Source: Prostheceraeus crozeri
Lineage: Eukaryota > Platyhelminthes > Polycladida > Euryleptidae
DNA length: 64,000 nucleotides
Direction: 5' to 3'
NCBI GenBank assembly: GCA_907163375.1
Contig: CAJQUW010001446.1
Coordinates: forward strand, 558,001 to 622,000
Every line of letters starts with the position of its first letter. Position 1 is the stretch's first letter. Positions 1 to 9,361 of this stretch are shown here, in pieces. A program made the position numbers and the translations under genes. The notes under the pieces were generated by a model that ran no database searches, was not told where the DNA came from, and saw only the letters and a program-made list of their open reading frames with translations.

Positions 1-163
1 CTTTTGTTCTCCAGTCTAATGGTAGTAGACTGACATTGTACAATTGTATGATAAGATTGATTGTTGTATTATTATATTTGATGCAAAATACACTGCCGTT
101 GTTTTCATTTTCCTGTACAAGAAGTAGACATTATTACAGTTATTGGAATTTATTTCATTTAAA

Positions 164-412
164 ATGAATGATGAAAATCCGACAGTTATACTGAGTAATA
201 TAGGTGATATATTACCTCAGGTTAATAACATGACTGAGTTCTTAGAAATATACGACAAACAAACAACTACGTATTTCGATTTAAATAGCATTTCAGAAGA
301 TTGTATTCAAAATATTTATTCAAAATATTTCTTTAAAAAATGGAAGAAACAAAAATGGAAGAAACCGCAAGAATATATCCTTCAATATCATATGAACGTA
401 GTTCTACTTTAA
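164..412 (+). CDS. Small viral protein sharing a motif with the protease N terminus
   Basis: An 82-residue ORF. I prefer the ATG at 164 over the one at 143 because 164 follows CATTTAAAATG, the start context used by several genes of this element. Residues about 30-45 (F-L-E-I-Y-x-x-QTTT-x-FDL) closely resemble residues 7-21 of the adenain-like protease at the other end of the element (F-F-K-L-Y-x-x-QTTT-x-FDL). The rest of the protease, including the catalytic residues, is absent. The C-terminal part is lysine-rich. Its stop overlaps the next possible start (TAATG, 410-414). Function unknown; it could be a duplicated protease N-terminal domain or a truncated gene. Confidence 0.55.
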   Translation: MNDENPTVILSNIGDILPQVNNMTEFLEIYDKQTTTYFDLNSISEDCIQNIYSKYFFKKWKKQKWKKPQEYILQYHMNVVLL

Positions 413-1035
413 TGGACATTGAAAAGATTAACATTGAAAAAATGAACATTGAAAAACACAAAGATAGAGTACGCTATATGAAAGATAAGGAATCTCAATT
501 ATTATTAAGATTAGAGCATTATAAAAAATTAAGAAAGAGATGGACTAAAGTTAAGAATGTAACACAAGGAATTGGCATATTCTTAACAATAAGTTTAGGT
601 GCTTTAACAATTGTTATATCTTCTGGTGTTTTAGTAATTCCAGTAGTTGCTACAGCTTTAACAGGTACGGGCGTTTTTGCAACTTCACTTGTTACAATGT
701 TAGATAAATCTTTAATAACTAAGAAACGAAAATCATTAAAAACTAAGCATTTACATATTAAAGAAGTCTATGATAAACTACATTACTACTTTCAAAGAGT
801 ATGTGATGATAATGTTATTACGTTAGATGAGATTGAAAAATTTGATCAAATAGCTAATAAAGCTAATAAAACGCCATTTCATTTAAAGTCCGAAAAAGTT
901 GATGATAAGAATAAACAGGATGGCAAAATTTCTAGTGATGGCAAAATTTCTAATGAAGAAAATTACAAAATTTTTTTAGAAGAGCTAAAAACTTTAAGCG
1001 AAAATTTAAGCAAAACTTTATTAAACAAAACTTAA
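412..1035 (+). CDS. Viral membrane-type protein of unknown function
   Basis: From the ATG at 412 the protein is 207 residues; an in-frame ATG at 340 would add 24. A basic, charged N-terminal helix (residues 1-50) is followed by two adjacent hydrophobic glycine-rich segments at about 53-72 and 73-97, then a charged helical tail with a short repeat (DGKISSDGKIS) at about 901-950. The topology suggests a membrane-inserting or membrane-anchored protein. The start at 412 shares a base with the stop of the preceding ORF (TAATG). I do not recognise the family. Confidence 0.6.
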   Translation: MDIEKINIEKMNIEKHKDRVRYMKDKESQLLLRLEHYKKLRKRWTKVKNVTQGIGIFLTISLGALTIVISSGVLVIPVVATALTGTGVFATSLVTMLDKSLITKKRKSLKTKHLHIKEVYDKLHYYFQRVCDDNVITLDEIEKFDQIANKANKTPFHLKSEKVDDKNKQDGKISSDGKISNEENYKIFLEELKTLSENLSKTLLNKT

Positions 1036-1156
1036 AACGAGAAAACTTTAAACGAAAAGATGTCAAACAACAAAGCAATAAAAAAATAATTTGTTCAGTA
1101 AAATGTTTTTGCTGTATTCCAATGTTACCACAAAATTCAAATATTATATTTTAAAA

Positions 1157-1981
1157 ATGGATAAAATTAGAGCTGATAATTTTAAAAGAATAAAACAATT
1201 AGAAGAGTTAATAAAACAAAGAAATATTATGAAAGAAAATCATCTTCAACATAGAATTATAAAAGCTGGTATTCAATCTGATATGTTTGAAAAAATGCAG
1301 CAAACCGAGCAAGTAAAAACTGATTTTGAAAAAACTATGGAACCATTTAAAACTCTTGAAAAAGAAAGTACAAATAATGATAAACAAATTGATATAACAG
1401 ATCCAGAGCACAAAACTATATTAGATGACTATGGATTACTAGAATCAAACATTAATAAGAAATTACCAAAATCTATGCAATTTGAACATTCTATTTCATT
1501 TATAGATGGAAAAACAATACCTAGATTTTATCTCGGTCAAAAAGAAATATTTCCACAACCTTTTCGAGGTATAATTTTTTCACCAGATAGATCTCCTTTT
1601 AATTTAGATAGAAATTTTGTTGATCTTTTAAGAGGAGCAGATTTAAATAATTATGCTGTAGAAGATCTCATAAAATATAAAGCTATGTTAGACAGAGTTG
1701 GTGCAGTAAAATCTCTTAGACGTTATAAACAATTAGAAAATTTATTATCAACGGGAGTTAAAGTAGGGAAAGGTTTATCTGAAAAACAGAAAACAGAAAC
1801 AACCATATTTTTACCAGATGATCCACAAGAATTACTAAATAGATTAAATATTTTAATATCTGCAATAAAAGAAGGACATAATTCTAGTTTCAATGAAATT
1901 CATGCTATATTGAAAAGACTGTTAGAAAAGAAGATTCTAAATGAAGAGGATTATAAAAGTATAACGAACCGAATGTTCTAG
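1157..1981 (+). CDS. Viral protein of unknown function, possibly DUF8207-like
   Basis: 274 residues from the ATG at 1157, chosen because it follows TTTTAAAAATG; an upstream in-frame ATG at 1091 is less likely. The N-terminal 100 residues are a charged, probably coiled-coil region. A central globular part (about 110-210) runs from a YGLLES stretch through a short GQKEI segment to a leucine-rich segment and DLIKYKAMLDRVGA. That layout recalls the DUF8207-type proteins found in Maverick elements of arthropods and other animals, but the similarity is from memory of the pattern and weak. The TAG stop runs directly into a GGGCTTCGCCC hairpin, the first of three (1981-2028). Confidence 0.6.
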   Translation: MDKIRADNFKRIKQLEELIKQRNIMKENHLQHRIIKAGIQSDMFEKMQQTEQVKTDFEKTMEPFKTLEKESTNNDKQIDITDPEHKTILDDYGLLESNINKKLPKSMQFEHSISFIDGKTIPRFYLGQKEIFPQPFRGIIFSPDRSPFNLDRNFVDLLRGADLNNYAVEDLIKYKAMLDRVGAVKSLRRYKQLENLLSTGVKVGKGLSEKQKTETTIFLPDDPQELLNRLNILISAIKEGHNSSFNEIHAILKRLLEKKILNEEDYKSITNRMF

Positions 1982-2028
1982 GGCTTCGCCCGAACCGGAC
2001 ATCTCTGATGTCCTCCAGGGCTTCGCCC
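1981..2028. repeat. Three GC-rich mini-hairpins after a stop codon
   Basis: Three perfect palindromes with 3-nt loops: GGGCTTCGCCC at 1981-1991, GGACATC-TCT-GATGTCC at 1997-2013 and GGGCTTCGCCC at 2018-2028. The first shares its first G with the TAG stop of the preceding gene. They stand out against AT-rich flanks and belong to the dispersed hairpin family of this virus. A role in transcript 3' ends is possible but unproven. Confidence 0.85.
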
Positions 2029-2097
2029 GTAGCTGAAATATGTTGTTGTTTTACTTTTTTCATAAAAAAATATTTATTTAATTTTTTTAGTTTAAAA

Positions 2098-2886
2098 ATG
2101 TGTTCAGCAGATTTAGACAAAATTAATAATCATTTGGAAAATTTGACAGAGATTTTGGGTTCATCAAAATTTAGTACGACGTTAAAAATTATAACAACTA
2201 CTTCATCACACACTTGTAATTTAGAACCCATTCTACATTTAGAACAGAATAAAAATTATCAAATTGCATTGACTAGTTTCTCTACATTTAACACTATTCA
2301 AAACGTTATCAAAGATGTGAATGATCAATTTAGATATTCTACGGATAAAGGAAAAACATGGAAAATACTAACTTTTCTTCCTGGTTCTTACGAAGTTGAA
2401 ACAATATCAAATGAAATTAAGAGACATTTAGGTATACCATTTAAAGATAAGAAACAATTACATTTTGCAGTTGAACCGGCAGTTAATAAATTTTCTCTTA
2501 CTTTAGACGAAAATCATCAAGTTGATTTTAATCATGATAGATCATTGTCAAAGCTATTAGGATTTAATAAACAAACCTATAGTCAAGGTTATCATTTAGG
2601 TGAGAAGATTCCAAAAATAACTGAAATAAATTCAATTGTTGTACATTGTGACATTATTGAAGGAGGATATATAAATGGTAAATTATCAAATTTAATATTC
2701 AGTTTTCCAGCTTTTACTGTACCCATTGGTTATAGATTAAATGTATTTCCACAAACATTAATATATTTTCCTATTACAAGAAAAACTATTAACAACATTA
2801 ACATTAGAATCACTGATGAAAAAGGACAAGAAATAAATTTTGGAGGTGAAGAGATTATGATAGATCTTTTGGTTCGGGAGGTATAA
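2098..2886 (+). CDS. Penton-like minor capsid protein
   Basis: 262 residues from the ATG at 2098, which follows TTTAAAAATG; the longer reading from 2008 crosses the hairpin cluster and is unlikely. The pattern is that of Polinton/adintovirus penton (single jelly-roll) proteins: an N-terminal strand region with YQIALTSFSTFNTI, an LPGSYEVETISNEI segment, an LLGF motif, a central CDIIEGGYINGKLSN segment, and a closing PITRKTINNINIRITDEKG strand pair ending in a gene-terminal LLVREV. In this virus group the protein forms the capsid vertices. Flanked by the DUF8207-like gene and the packaging ATPase. The frame is intact. Confidence 0.85.
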   Translation: MCSADLDKINNHLENLTEILGSSKFSTTLKIITTTSSHTCNLEPILHLEQNKNYQIALTSFSTFNTIQNVIKDVNDQFRYSTDKGKTWKILTFLPGSYEVETISNEIKRHLGIPFKDKKQLHFAVEPAVNKFSLTLDENHQVDFNHDRSLSKLLGFNKQTYSQGYHLGEKIPKITEINSIVVHCDIIEGGYINGKLSNLIFSFPAFTVPIGYRLNVFPQTLIYFPITRKTINNINIRITDEKGQEINFGGEEIMIDLLVREV

Positions 2887-2924
2887 ACTTTTACGCTACA
2901 ATAGAGAAGTTTAATTTTTTTATC

Positions 2925-2966
2925 ATTTTCATTATTAATCTTATTAATCTTATTAATCTTATTATT
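2925..2966. repeat. Short CTTATTAAT tandem repeat
   Basis: About four copies of a 9-bp unit between the penton-like gene and the ATPase, in the AT-rich intergenic stretch. One of several tandem repeats that lie between genes of this virus. Confidence 0.7.
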
Positions 2967-3036
2967 AGAAACAAAAAATAAACTTAAATTAAAATTTTAT
3001 TTTTATTTTTTTGTTTCTAAAAACACTAATTCAATA

Positions 3037-3818
3037 ATGGATGAATTTATTACTTTAAAAATGAATGAAATGACTTTAAATAAAAAAAAACTTAAATTTA
3101 ATCATCATCCAAATTTATCTAATAAAGTTTTAGCAGTTATTTGCGGAAGATCAGGATGTGGAAAAACATATCTATTATTTAAAATTTTAACGACTCCAAA
3201 TTTTTTGGATTATAACAATCTTATAATTTATACAACAACGGCAGAACAACCCGTCTATCAATTTTTAAAATATGGATTTGAAAATAATCTTAAAAAAACA
3301 GCAATTGCTTCATTATTCAAAGAATATGAAAAATCTGAAGATGAAGAAGAAATAAGTTCGTGGAAGCAGCAAAAAATAATCAGTTAGTAGAATCTAATAA
3401 AAATAACCATATAAAGATACAACTAATAGATGATAGTGGTAATATGCAAGATCCTAGTAAACTAGATAAAACAATGAAACATTGTGTAATTTTTGATGAT
3501 TGTGTTAATGATAGAAATCAGTCAGTTCAGAGAAATTATTTCACAAGAGGTAGACATAATAACTGTAGTGTATTTTATTTAACACAAAGTATGTATTCAT
3601 TAGACGGAAGTGTTATTAGAAAGAATGCAAATATATTTATACTATTTGAAATAAATGCAAGAAACTTAAGTGATTTGTTAAGAGATTTATGTGTAAGAAA
3701 TAAAGATGAATTTAAACAATCGTGTAACAATGCTTGGTCAAAAGATTATGGATTTATTACAATTAATATTGATAAAAAAATTCATGAAAGAGTTATAGAA
3801 AATATTTTCGAGGAGTGA
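3037..3818 (+). pseudogene. FtsK/HerA-like genome-packaging ATPase, frameshifted
   Basis: The N-terminal part (3037-3387) has a Walker A motif, GRSGCGKT, at residues 37-44. The C-terminal part continues in another frame (about 3360-3818) with a Walker B motif HCVIFDDC near 3480-3505 and a downstream YLTQSMY segment. Both are typical of the ATPases that package DNA in Polintons, adintoviruses and related viruses. The two halves are offset by a -1 frame change in the interval about 3355-3384, which contains a run of six A. The simplest reading is an indel in this integrated copy. The start may be 3037 or 3061; the latter follows TTTAAAAATG. Confidence 0.85.
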
Positions 3819-3837
3819 TCGAACGGAGTGACCGAAC
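3812..3837. repeat. 13-bp tandem repeat across the ATPase stop codon
   Basis: GGAGTGATCGAAC (3812-3824) is followed directly by GGAGTGACCGAAC (3825-3837). The first copy contains the TGA stop of the ATPase gene. The unit shares the CGAAC ending seen after several hairpins of this element. Confidence 0.75.
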
Positions 3838-3881
3838 AATTTTTTCTTATAAATTTTTTGTTAATAAAAATAAAAAAAAAT

Positions 3882-4211
3882 ATGTTGAATGCTTACAAGA
3901 TAGAGCATGTACCAGTTTTAAAAGATTATCGCCATCCTACAAATCCTGTAAATTCGAAGAAAGAAGTTAGATTTTATTATCATCATAAATACGTAGCGCT
4001 CGTTACAGATTATAAAACAAAACATGGTATTAAACCGTGTGTTAAAACAAAAGACTTTCCACTTTGTTTAAGAAGTTTCCGAGTATTTTTGGCGTATAAT
4101 AATTTATGGTGGTTGGTTAAGAAAGAACATTTAACAGCACATGAATTAGAAACATTACATCAATTATATATTCCTGTGTATATGCAAAAACGGAACCGAG
4201 GTTCTATGTAA
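3882..4211 (+). CDS. Small basic viral protein, unknown function
   Basis: 109 residues from the ATG at 3882; the region from 3828 to that ATG is AT-rich leader. Rich in Lys, His, Tyr and aromatic residues (FYYHHKYVALV, NNLWWLVKKEHL), with no transmembrane segment. It sits between the ATPase and the DNA polymerase. The extreme C terminus (KRNRGSM) is encoded by a perfect palindrome, GAACCGAGGTTC at 4193-4204, just before the stop, so a hairpin insertion has probably altered the end of the protein. I do not recognise a family. Confidence 0.6.
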   Translation: MLNAYKIEHVPVLKDYRHPTNPVNSKKEVRFYYHHKYVALVTDYKTKHGIKPCVKTKDFPLCLRSFRVFLAYNNLWWLVKKEHLTAHELETLHQLYIPVYMQKRNRGSM

Positions 4212-4236
4212 AAATTCATTTTTTCTTTTAAAAAAT

Positions 4237-7200
4237 ATGAATCGTGAAATGTCTCTCGGACAAACGTCTAGGATTGATGAATTAATCAAGAAACAAATTG
4301 CTGAGTTTGATGCGCAAATTAAACATACTAAACGTAGTAAACGTATTAAAAAACAGAAACGTACTAGGCGTAGTATTAGACGTAATACTAAAAAACAGAA
4401 AAGTGGAACAAAAGAAATATTAGAAACCCCTATTACTGATATCTTTTTTGATGATAGAATTAAGGATGAACTTGGTGATGATTTATGTAATTTATTTAAT
4501 CCAAATGAAATTAAATATGAAAATGTATCTTTTATTAATGTAGTAAATGATATGCGGAAACTTTTAGCAAATGGTAAAATTATTAATTTACTTGGAAAAG
4601 TTATTAAAGATCAGGAAAATATAATTCAAAATTTTTACGTAACCTTCTATAATAAAAAATCATTTGAAACATGGTTTTCGAATCTGGATGAGAAATCCGA
4701 TGCTAACGAATGGATTTTTACAGGTAATATTAAATATGAAGATTTTGGAATGAAGTTAGTACAAAGATCGCATAGAGGGGCAGGGATTAATATGAAATAT
4801 AGAATCAAAGAATATTTCGGTGAATATTGTTATATTCCTTCTGAAGATTTTTGTTTTATTAAATGTTATAATGTTTTACGAGGTTTTAATGAAGAACAAG
4901 GAGAAATGATGAAAGAAATGTTTAATAATTTTTTATATAAAGAGAAAGCCACATCTAGAACAGGAGTAATGTCAAACTGCAAATTTTCTCAATTCAATAA
5001 ATATTTTGGAGAATGTGTTCAATATTATAGTCCTGCCAATCGTCATTTAAATCCTAGAGGAATTGAAACGTTTTATAATTATGTTTATTACAATTATTTT
5101 CACGCAGGTTCAACAATTGGTCACTATTGTTTAATTAATAAATCTCATAAATTAAAAGCTATTAGAGAAATTGAAAATAATTTCAAACCCATATATAAAA
5201 CAGTTACTGATGAAAATCTAACAACGCGTCCATATAAAATCATAACAAAGAAAAAAATTGACTATGGTTCAACATATATTTGGGATCTCGAAACTTTTCC
5301 CGATCCTAACTGTTCAACAGCTCATCCTATTCCTTATGCTGTAGGAGCTATTAATTTTAATAAATTTATATGTTGTTTACCGAAACAAAGATTGAAAGAA
5401 TTAGAAACACGTTTGTTAAGTGATATGATTAAAATTAAACGATCAAAAGATGAAGATGAAATTAAAAATCTTAAAAAACAGATTAATGAGTATAATAATT
5501 TAACTGAATTAGAATTTAATAAACTTCAAAATTGTGTGAAAATATTTACGAGAACTGAGGATGATGAATGTCCAATCAGGGGAAACCCAGAGGACGTATG
5601 TCCGATCCATCAATTTTTTAAAACTCTTGGAAAATTTAATTATTCGAGAGTAACTTTAATAGCTCACAATTCATCAGGTTTTGATTCCTATTTTCCGATA
5701 AAAGCTAATTTTAAATTATCTAAACCGCCTCTTAAAACTTCAAGAGGAATATTGACTGCTTCATTACAAAATCCTTATACAACTGAATGTGTTAGTAGAT
5801 ACATTCAAAAATCTTTTAGATTTAAAAACAATATGAAAAAAGATTCACCTTCAGGTAAATTAGCACTTCAAACTATTATAATGAAATGTAGTTATCAACA
5901 TGTAAAAACAAGTCTTTCTAAATGGTGTGAGAATTTTAAAATTCCTACGAATGTGTGTAAATTAAATTATGAAATTGGAGACATAACACATGAAAATTAT
6001 AAAGAAAAAGAAATTGAATGGAGACCATATTTAGTTAACGATATTCTTTCTTTAGCTTTTTGTATCTACAAATATAATAATGTTATGCGAGATTTAGTTG
6101 GTGAAGATATAACTACTAATTTAACATCCTCTGCTTTAACATTTAACGGTTGGATGAAAAGCGTACAAAATGACAATATAAATATTCATTCTCATATAGA
6201 TTTATGGGCTAGAAATTATATTAGAAAATCTGTTAAAGGTGGAAGAGTTTCAGCAAATATAAGAAAATACATATCGCCATTTTGTAGCATCTTGTTACCA
6301 ATATTAAAACAGTATTTACCTGGTCGCTGCGCTGGGGGGACTTTGTCCCTTGGTCGCTACGCTGGTGGGGCTTTGTCCCTTGGTCGCTACGCTGGTGGGG
6401 CTTTGTCCCCTGGAAATAATTTAATAGATTTAATGAAACAGTATCGAGATTTAGGAGATAAAACTGAAATTTGTAAGAAAATTTCAAATCAACTACTTGA
6501 ACAAAAAAATGAATTTCTAATGGCTTTTGATGCAACATCTTTATATCCATCAGCTATGTATGATGAAAATTCAGAATACCCTAAAGCTGAATCAGCTAGA
6601 AAATTTCGTCAAGAAGAAGAGCGGGAAATAGTATATAAATTTAATACACAAACATTTAGACCTAAAACTGGAATATTCTCTGTTGTGTTTCAATATCCGA
6701 ATGATATGTTTTTCCAACCAGTTCCTATTAAAGATAAAGTTAAAAATCAAAATAATAATTCTCATGTAAAAGTAATCAGGTTTAGAAATGGTATATGTTA
6801 TGATGTATTAACTTCTGTTGACATACAAGAAATTGTTAGATGTGGGGGGAAAATCTTACATATTACTGATGGTATAATTTATGAAAAAAATTATCAAGTT
6901 TCACCATTTCGAAATTATATTGAAAAACTTTTTAATTTGAGAAAAAGATATAAAACAGAAGGAAATACTGTAGGTGATGAGTTAATTAAATTATTGATGA
7001 ATTCGCTATATGGCAAAACTGTGCAAAAAGATATAACCACTAAATATCATTTATGGAATGAGAATACATTGAGAAAAAATTTCACTCAAGAAGTAAAAGA
7101 TTATGAAAAATTAAATGATGAACAATATTTAGCGAAAGTAGAAATGGAAGATGATGAATTTCTCAAAACTAATATTGTAAAAGATGGGAAGACGTCATTC

Positions 7201-7803
7201 ATGCCATCACACTTAGGTTCTTTCATTCTTTCTCACTCTAGAAGAATCATGAATAACTTTATTTTAGAAATTAATGGTTTCAAAGAAAAATACATTCATT
7301 ATACAGATACTGATTCAATATATATTTCCAATGAGCTCTTTAATAAATTAGACGCTGCTGGATATGTTGGAGGAGAATTGTGTCAAGGGAAAAATGATTA
7401 TGGAAATGGTGGAATTATTTTTGCAATGTTTATTGCACCTAAAGTAAAATACTGTATTACTGTAGATGAACAAGGGAGACTTAGTGAAAAGAAAACATTC
7501 AAAGGATATTCACAAGATAAAGTAAAAGTAGAAGATTTTCTAAAATTATATTCGGGGAAAACATTATCGACTACAGTTAATAAACCATGGAAAAGATCTT
7601 TAGAAACTGGAATTAGTATTCCTGATAAAAATAATAATACTGAAGAAAAAAAATTTTCTGGTCAAATAAATATTCTTAAACGTCAAGCACCTGATGAAAA
7701 TGAAATTATGTTACCTTATAACGGAGAAGATATTCAAGCTGAAATAGTTCAAACAATCATCTGTGAGAGTAATTTAAGTGATGATGATGACACGTGGGAA
7801 TAA
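4237..7803 (+). CDS. polB: Protein-primed family B DNA polymerase
   Basis: 1188 residues, intact frame. Replicates the linear viral genome from a protein primer. The 3'-5' exonuclease motifs are visible: DLE at residues 350-352, AHNSSGFD, and YLVNDILSL (Y-x3-D). Polymerase motif A is DATSLYPSA (about residue 765), motif B is LLMNSLYGK, and motif C is YTDTDS (first Asp at residue 1024). The first 330 residues hold a basic N-terminal tract and an uncharacterised domain. Unusual: three tandem 30-bp units (6321-6410) insert about 30 residues of low-complexity sequence just before motif A, in frame. All catalytic residues I can identify are present. Confidence 0.95.
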   Translation: MNREMSLGQTSRIDELIKKQIAEFDAQIKHTKRSKRIKKQKRTRRSIRRNTKKQKSGTKEILETPITDIFFDDRIKDELGDDLCNLFNPNEIKYENVSFINVVNDMRKLLANGKIINLLGKVIKDQENIIQNFYVTFYNKKSFETWFSNLDEKSDANEWIFTGNIKYEDFGMKLVQRSHRGAGINMKYRIKEYFGEYCYIPSEDFCFIKCYNVLRGFNEEQGEMMKEMFNNFLYKEKATSRTGVMSNCKFSQFNKYFGECVQYYSPANRHLNPRGIETFYNYVYYNYFHAGSTIGHYCLINKSHKLKAIREIENNFKPIYKTVTDENLTTRPYKIITKKKIDYGSTYIWDLETFPDPNCSTAHPIPYAVGAINFNKFICCLPKQRLKELETRLLSDMIKIKRSKDEDEIKNLKKQINEYNNLTELEFNKLQNCVKIFTRTEDDECPIRGNPEDVCPIHQFFKTLGKFNYSRVTLIAHNSSGFDSYFPIKANFKLSKPPLKTSRGILTASLQNPYTTECVSRYIQKSFRFKNNMKKDSPSGKLALQTIIMKCSYQHVKTSLSKWCENFKIPTNVCKLNYEIGDITHENYKEKEIEWRPYLVNDILSLAFCIYKYNNVMRDLVGEDITTNLTSSALTFNGWMKSVQNDNINIHSHIDLWARNYIRKSVKGGRVSANIRKYISPFCSILLPILKQYLPGRCAGGTLSLGRYAGGALSLGRYAGGALSPGNNLIDLMKQYRDLGDKTEICKKISNQLLEQKNEFLMAFDATSLYPSAMYDENSEYPKAESARKFRQEEEREIVYKFNTQTFRPKTGIFSVVFQYPNDMFFQPVPIKDKVKNQNNNSHVKVIRFRNGICYDVLTSVDIQEIVRCGGKILHITDGIIYEKNYQVSPFRNYIEKLFNLRKRYKTEGNTVGDELIKLLMNSLYGKTVQKDITTKYHLWNENTLRKNFTQEVKDYEKLNDEQYLAKVEMEDDEFLKTNIVKDGKTSFMPSHLGSFILSHSRRIMNNFILEINGFKEKYIHYTDTDSIYISNELFNKLDAAGYVGGELCQGKNDYGNGGIIFAMFIAPKVKYCITVDEQGRLSEKKTFKGYSQDKVKVEDFLKLYSGKTLSTTVNKPWKRSLETGISIPDKNNNTEEKKFSGQINILKRQAPDENEIMLPYNGEDIQAEIVQTIICESNLSDDDDTWE
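6321..6410. repeat. Three 30-bp tandem repeats inside polB, each with a hairpin
   Basis: Units at 6321-6350, 6351-6380 and 6381-6410, nearly identical. Each contains a palindromic core, GGGACTTTGTCCC in the first and GGGGCTTTGTCCC (one G-T pair) in the other two. The unit length is a multiple of three, so the polymerase frame is kept and a glycine/leucine/arginine-rich peptide repeats with a 10-residue period. Much more GC-rich than the surrounding gene. Confidence 0.92.
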
Positions 7804-7813
7804 TAATTTTTTT

Positions 7814-7980
7814 ATAACATCTAAAAAATTTATAACATCTAAAAAATTTATAACATCTAAAAACTTATTCCATCTAAAAAATTTATTACATCTATAAACT
7901 TATTACATCTAAAAACTTATTACATCTAAAAACTTATTACATCTAAAAACTTATTACATCTAAAAATTTTATTACATATG
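7814..7980. repeat. TTACATCTAAAAA tandem array between convergent genes
   Basis: About nine diverged copies of an 18-20-bp unit (consensus TTATTACATCTAAAAAC) fill the gap between the polB stop and the stop of the convergent gene at 8030. It may form a shared transcript-end region; there is no GC-rich hairpin here, unlike other gene ends of this virus. Confidence 0.85.
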
Positions 7981-8029
7981 AAAATATATTTATCGAATAT
8001 TTTGGTATTTTCTATTAAGTTTTATCATA

Positions 8030-9361
8030 TTAAGTTTCATCATATAATGTTTTATCAAAAGATAATTTAAATTTATTTTCACTAACTATTGATTCTTCAT
8101 CATCATCAATTGATTCTTCATCATCATCATAAATTGTTTCTTCATCATCATAAATTACACTTTTTGGTATAGGATGCCATTCCCTGATAGGATACCATTC
8201 CCTGATAGGAATATCTAATTCTAAATTACATTTCTTATCTGATAATAATATAATAGAGAAAAATATTGGTCTTTGATCTCTTTTGGAAAATTTAATAACA
8301 CCACCATAATCTGAATCAGTTTTAGTTTTTATTAAAGATGATAAAATTTTAAATTGATTAGATGTAAATCCTAATTTAAATTTTGTAGACCCGACACATA
8401 GTTGTCTAACAGTATCTTCAACTATACCATCATTATTATTTTCAATTGTAAGAAAATGAAATTTAGATAAATTTTTATAATTACTAATATTTTTATAATC
8501 TTTTTTACCATTTACACCATTTTCAGATGTTTCAGAATCATCATTATTATCATCTATATTATTATCATTATTATCATAAGATTCTTTAAGATCGGGCAAA
8601 GCCCTAGAACCTTCGGTTCGTTTATTATGATTATGATTATGATTATGGTCATTGTTAATAGTATAAGGTGTTGTCCACATATAAATTTTCTCTTGTTGAG
8701 CTAAACCATTTATATAAGATTTTAATAAATTAATATTTAAGTTGGAATATAATCCTATATACGTATCATCATCATATCTTTGCGGCATTTCTAATGTTTC
8801 TTGTTTATAAATTGTGTCTCTATAATATACCTGACAAAATAATTCTTCATTATGTTTTTTACTCTCTATGTGAATGTTATATTGATTTTGTTCATCAACA
8901 AATAATCTAATTTTTTCTTTGGAAAAAGATTTTAATTTTTTAACTAATTCTTTAATATTAATATAATTAATAATTTTAGTTTCTATCCAATCAGTATTAC
9001 TAATCGGCAAAACTGCTCTAATAAAACCATAAACATTATTATGACCTATTATAACCATATTTTCTTTATTTAATTCCACATAAGCTACATCATTATATTT
9101 ACTAACAATCTCCATAAATTTAATAAATGGATCACCTGGAAAAATACAATAATTGGTTTCTATAGAAGGTAAACCTTTAGTCTGTTCTCTAAATATTTCG
9201 GCTTGTAATTGAAATAAAATATTAACATCTATACATGGATTTGTAATATTATTATTATTATTATTATCAAAACATTTATTTTCAAATCCCGTTGATCTCG
9301 TCGAATAAGAAGAACAGGATGATGCGGACGAATATAATTTTTTTAAATTTGGGGTTTCCAT
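8030..9361 (-). CDS. Viral protein of unknown function, possibly sliding-clamp-like
   Basis: 443 residues, opposite in direction to its neighbours. After a Ser/Asn-rich N terminus, residues 45-180 (FIKFMEIVSKYNDVAYVEL, then GHNNVYGFIRAVLP) and residues about 305-380 (FKLGFTSNQFKILSSLI, then FFSIILLSDKK) look like two structurally similar halves, which recalls a PCNA-type DNA clamp; this is inference from pattern only. The halves are joined by a low-complexity linker of His/Asn and Asp/Asn repeats, and the C terminus is very acidic (DDDEES repeats). A double hairpin (8594-8619) encodes about ten linker residues (RTEGSRALPD) in frame. It is divergent from the fibre-like gene across 9362-9436. 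Confidence 0.6.
   Translation of the reverse strand: METPNLKKLYSSASSCSSYSTRSTGFENKCFDNNNNNNITNPCIDVNILFQLQAEIFREQTKGLPSIETNYCIFPGDPFIKFMEIVSKYNDVAYVELNKENMVIIGHNNVYGFIRAVLPISNTDWIETKIINYINIKELVKKLKSFSKEKIRLFVDEQNQYNIHIESKKHNEELFCQVYYRDTIYKQETLEMPQRYDDDTYIGLYSNLNINLLKSYINGLAQQEKIYMWTTPYTINNDHNHNHNHNKRTEGSRALPDLKESYDNNDNNIDDNNDDSETSENGVNGKKDYKNISNYKNLSKFHFLTIENNNDGIVEDTVRQLCVGSTKFKLGFTSNQFKILSSLIKTKTDSDYGGVIKFSKRDQRPIFFSIILLSDKKCNLELDIPIREWYPIREWHPIPKSVIYDDEETIYDDDEESIDDDEESIVSENKFKLSFDKTLYDET
8592..8619. repeat. Double mini-hairpin inside a coding region
   Basis: GGGCAAAGCCC at 8594-8604 and GAACCTTCGGTTC at 8607-8619, separated by TA. The unit with its flanking AT is the reverse complement of the double hairpin at 15250-15278 with one mismatch. 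It is in frame within the minus-strand gene, in its low-complexity linker. Confidence 0.9.

Noticed and set aside
1-60. Left terminal inverted repeat of the virus at the window start
   Set aside because: AGTCTA...TAGACT is a short local palindrome only; no match to the right terminus AGTGTGACAT.
3355-3390. Programmed -1 frameshift in the packaging ATPase
   Set aside because: The A run is not a canonical X-XXY-YYZ heptamer in the incoming frame and no downstream pseudoknot is obvious; an indel is simpler.
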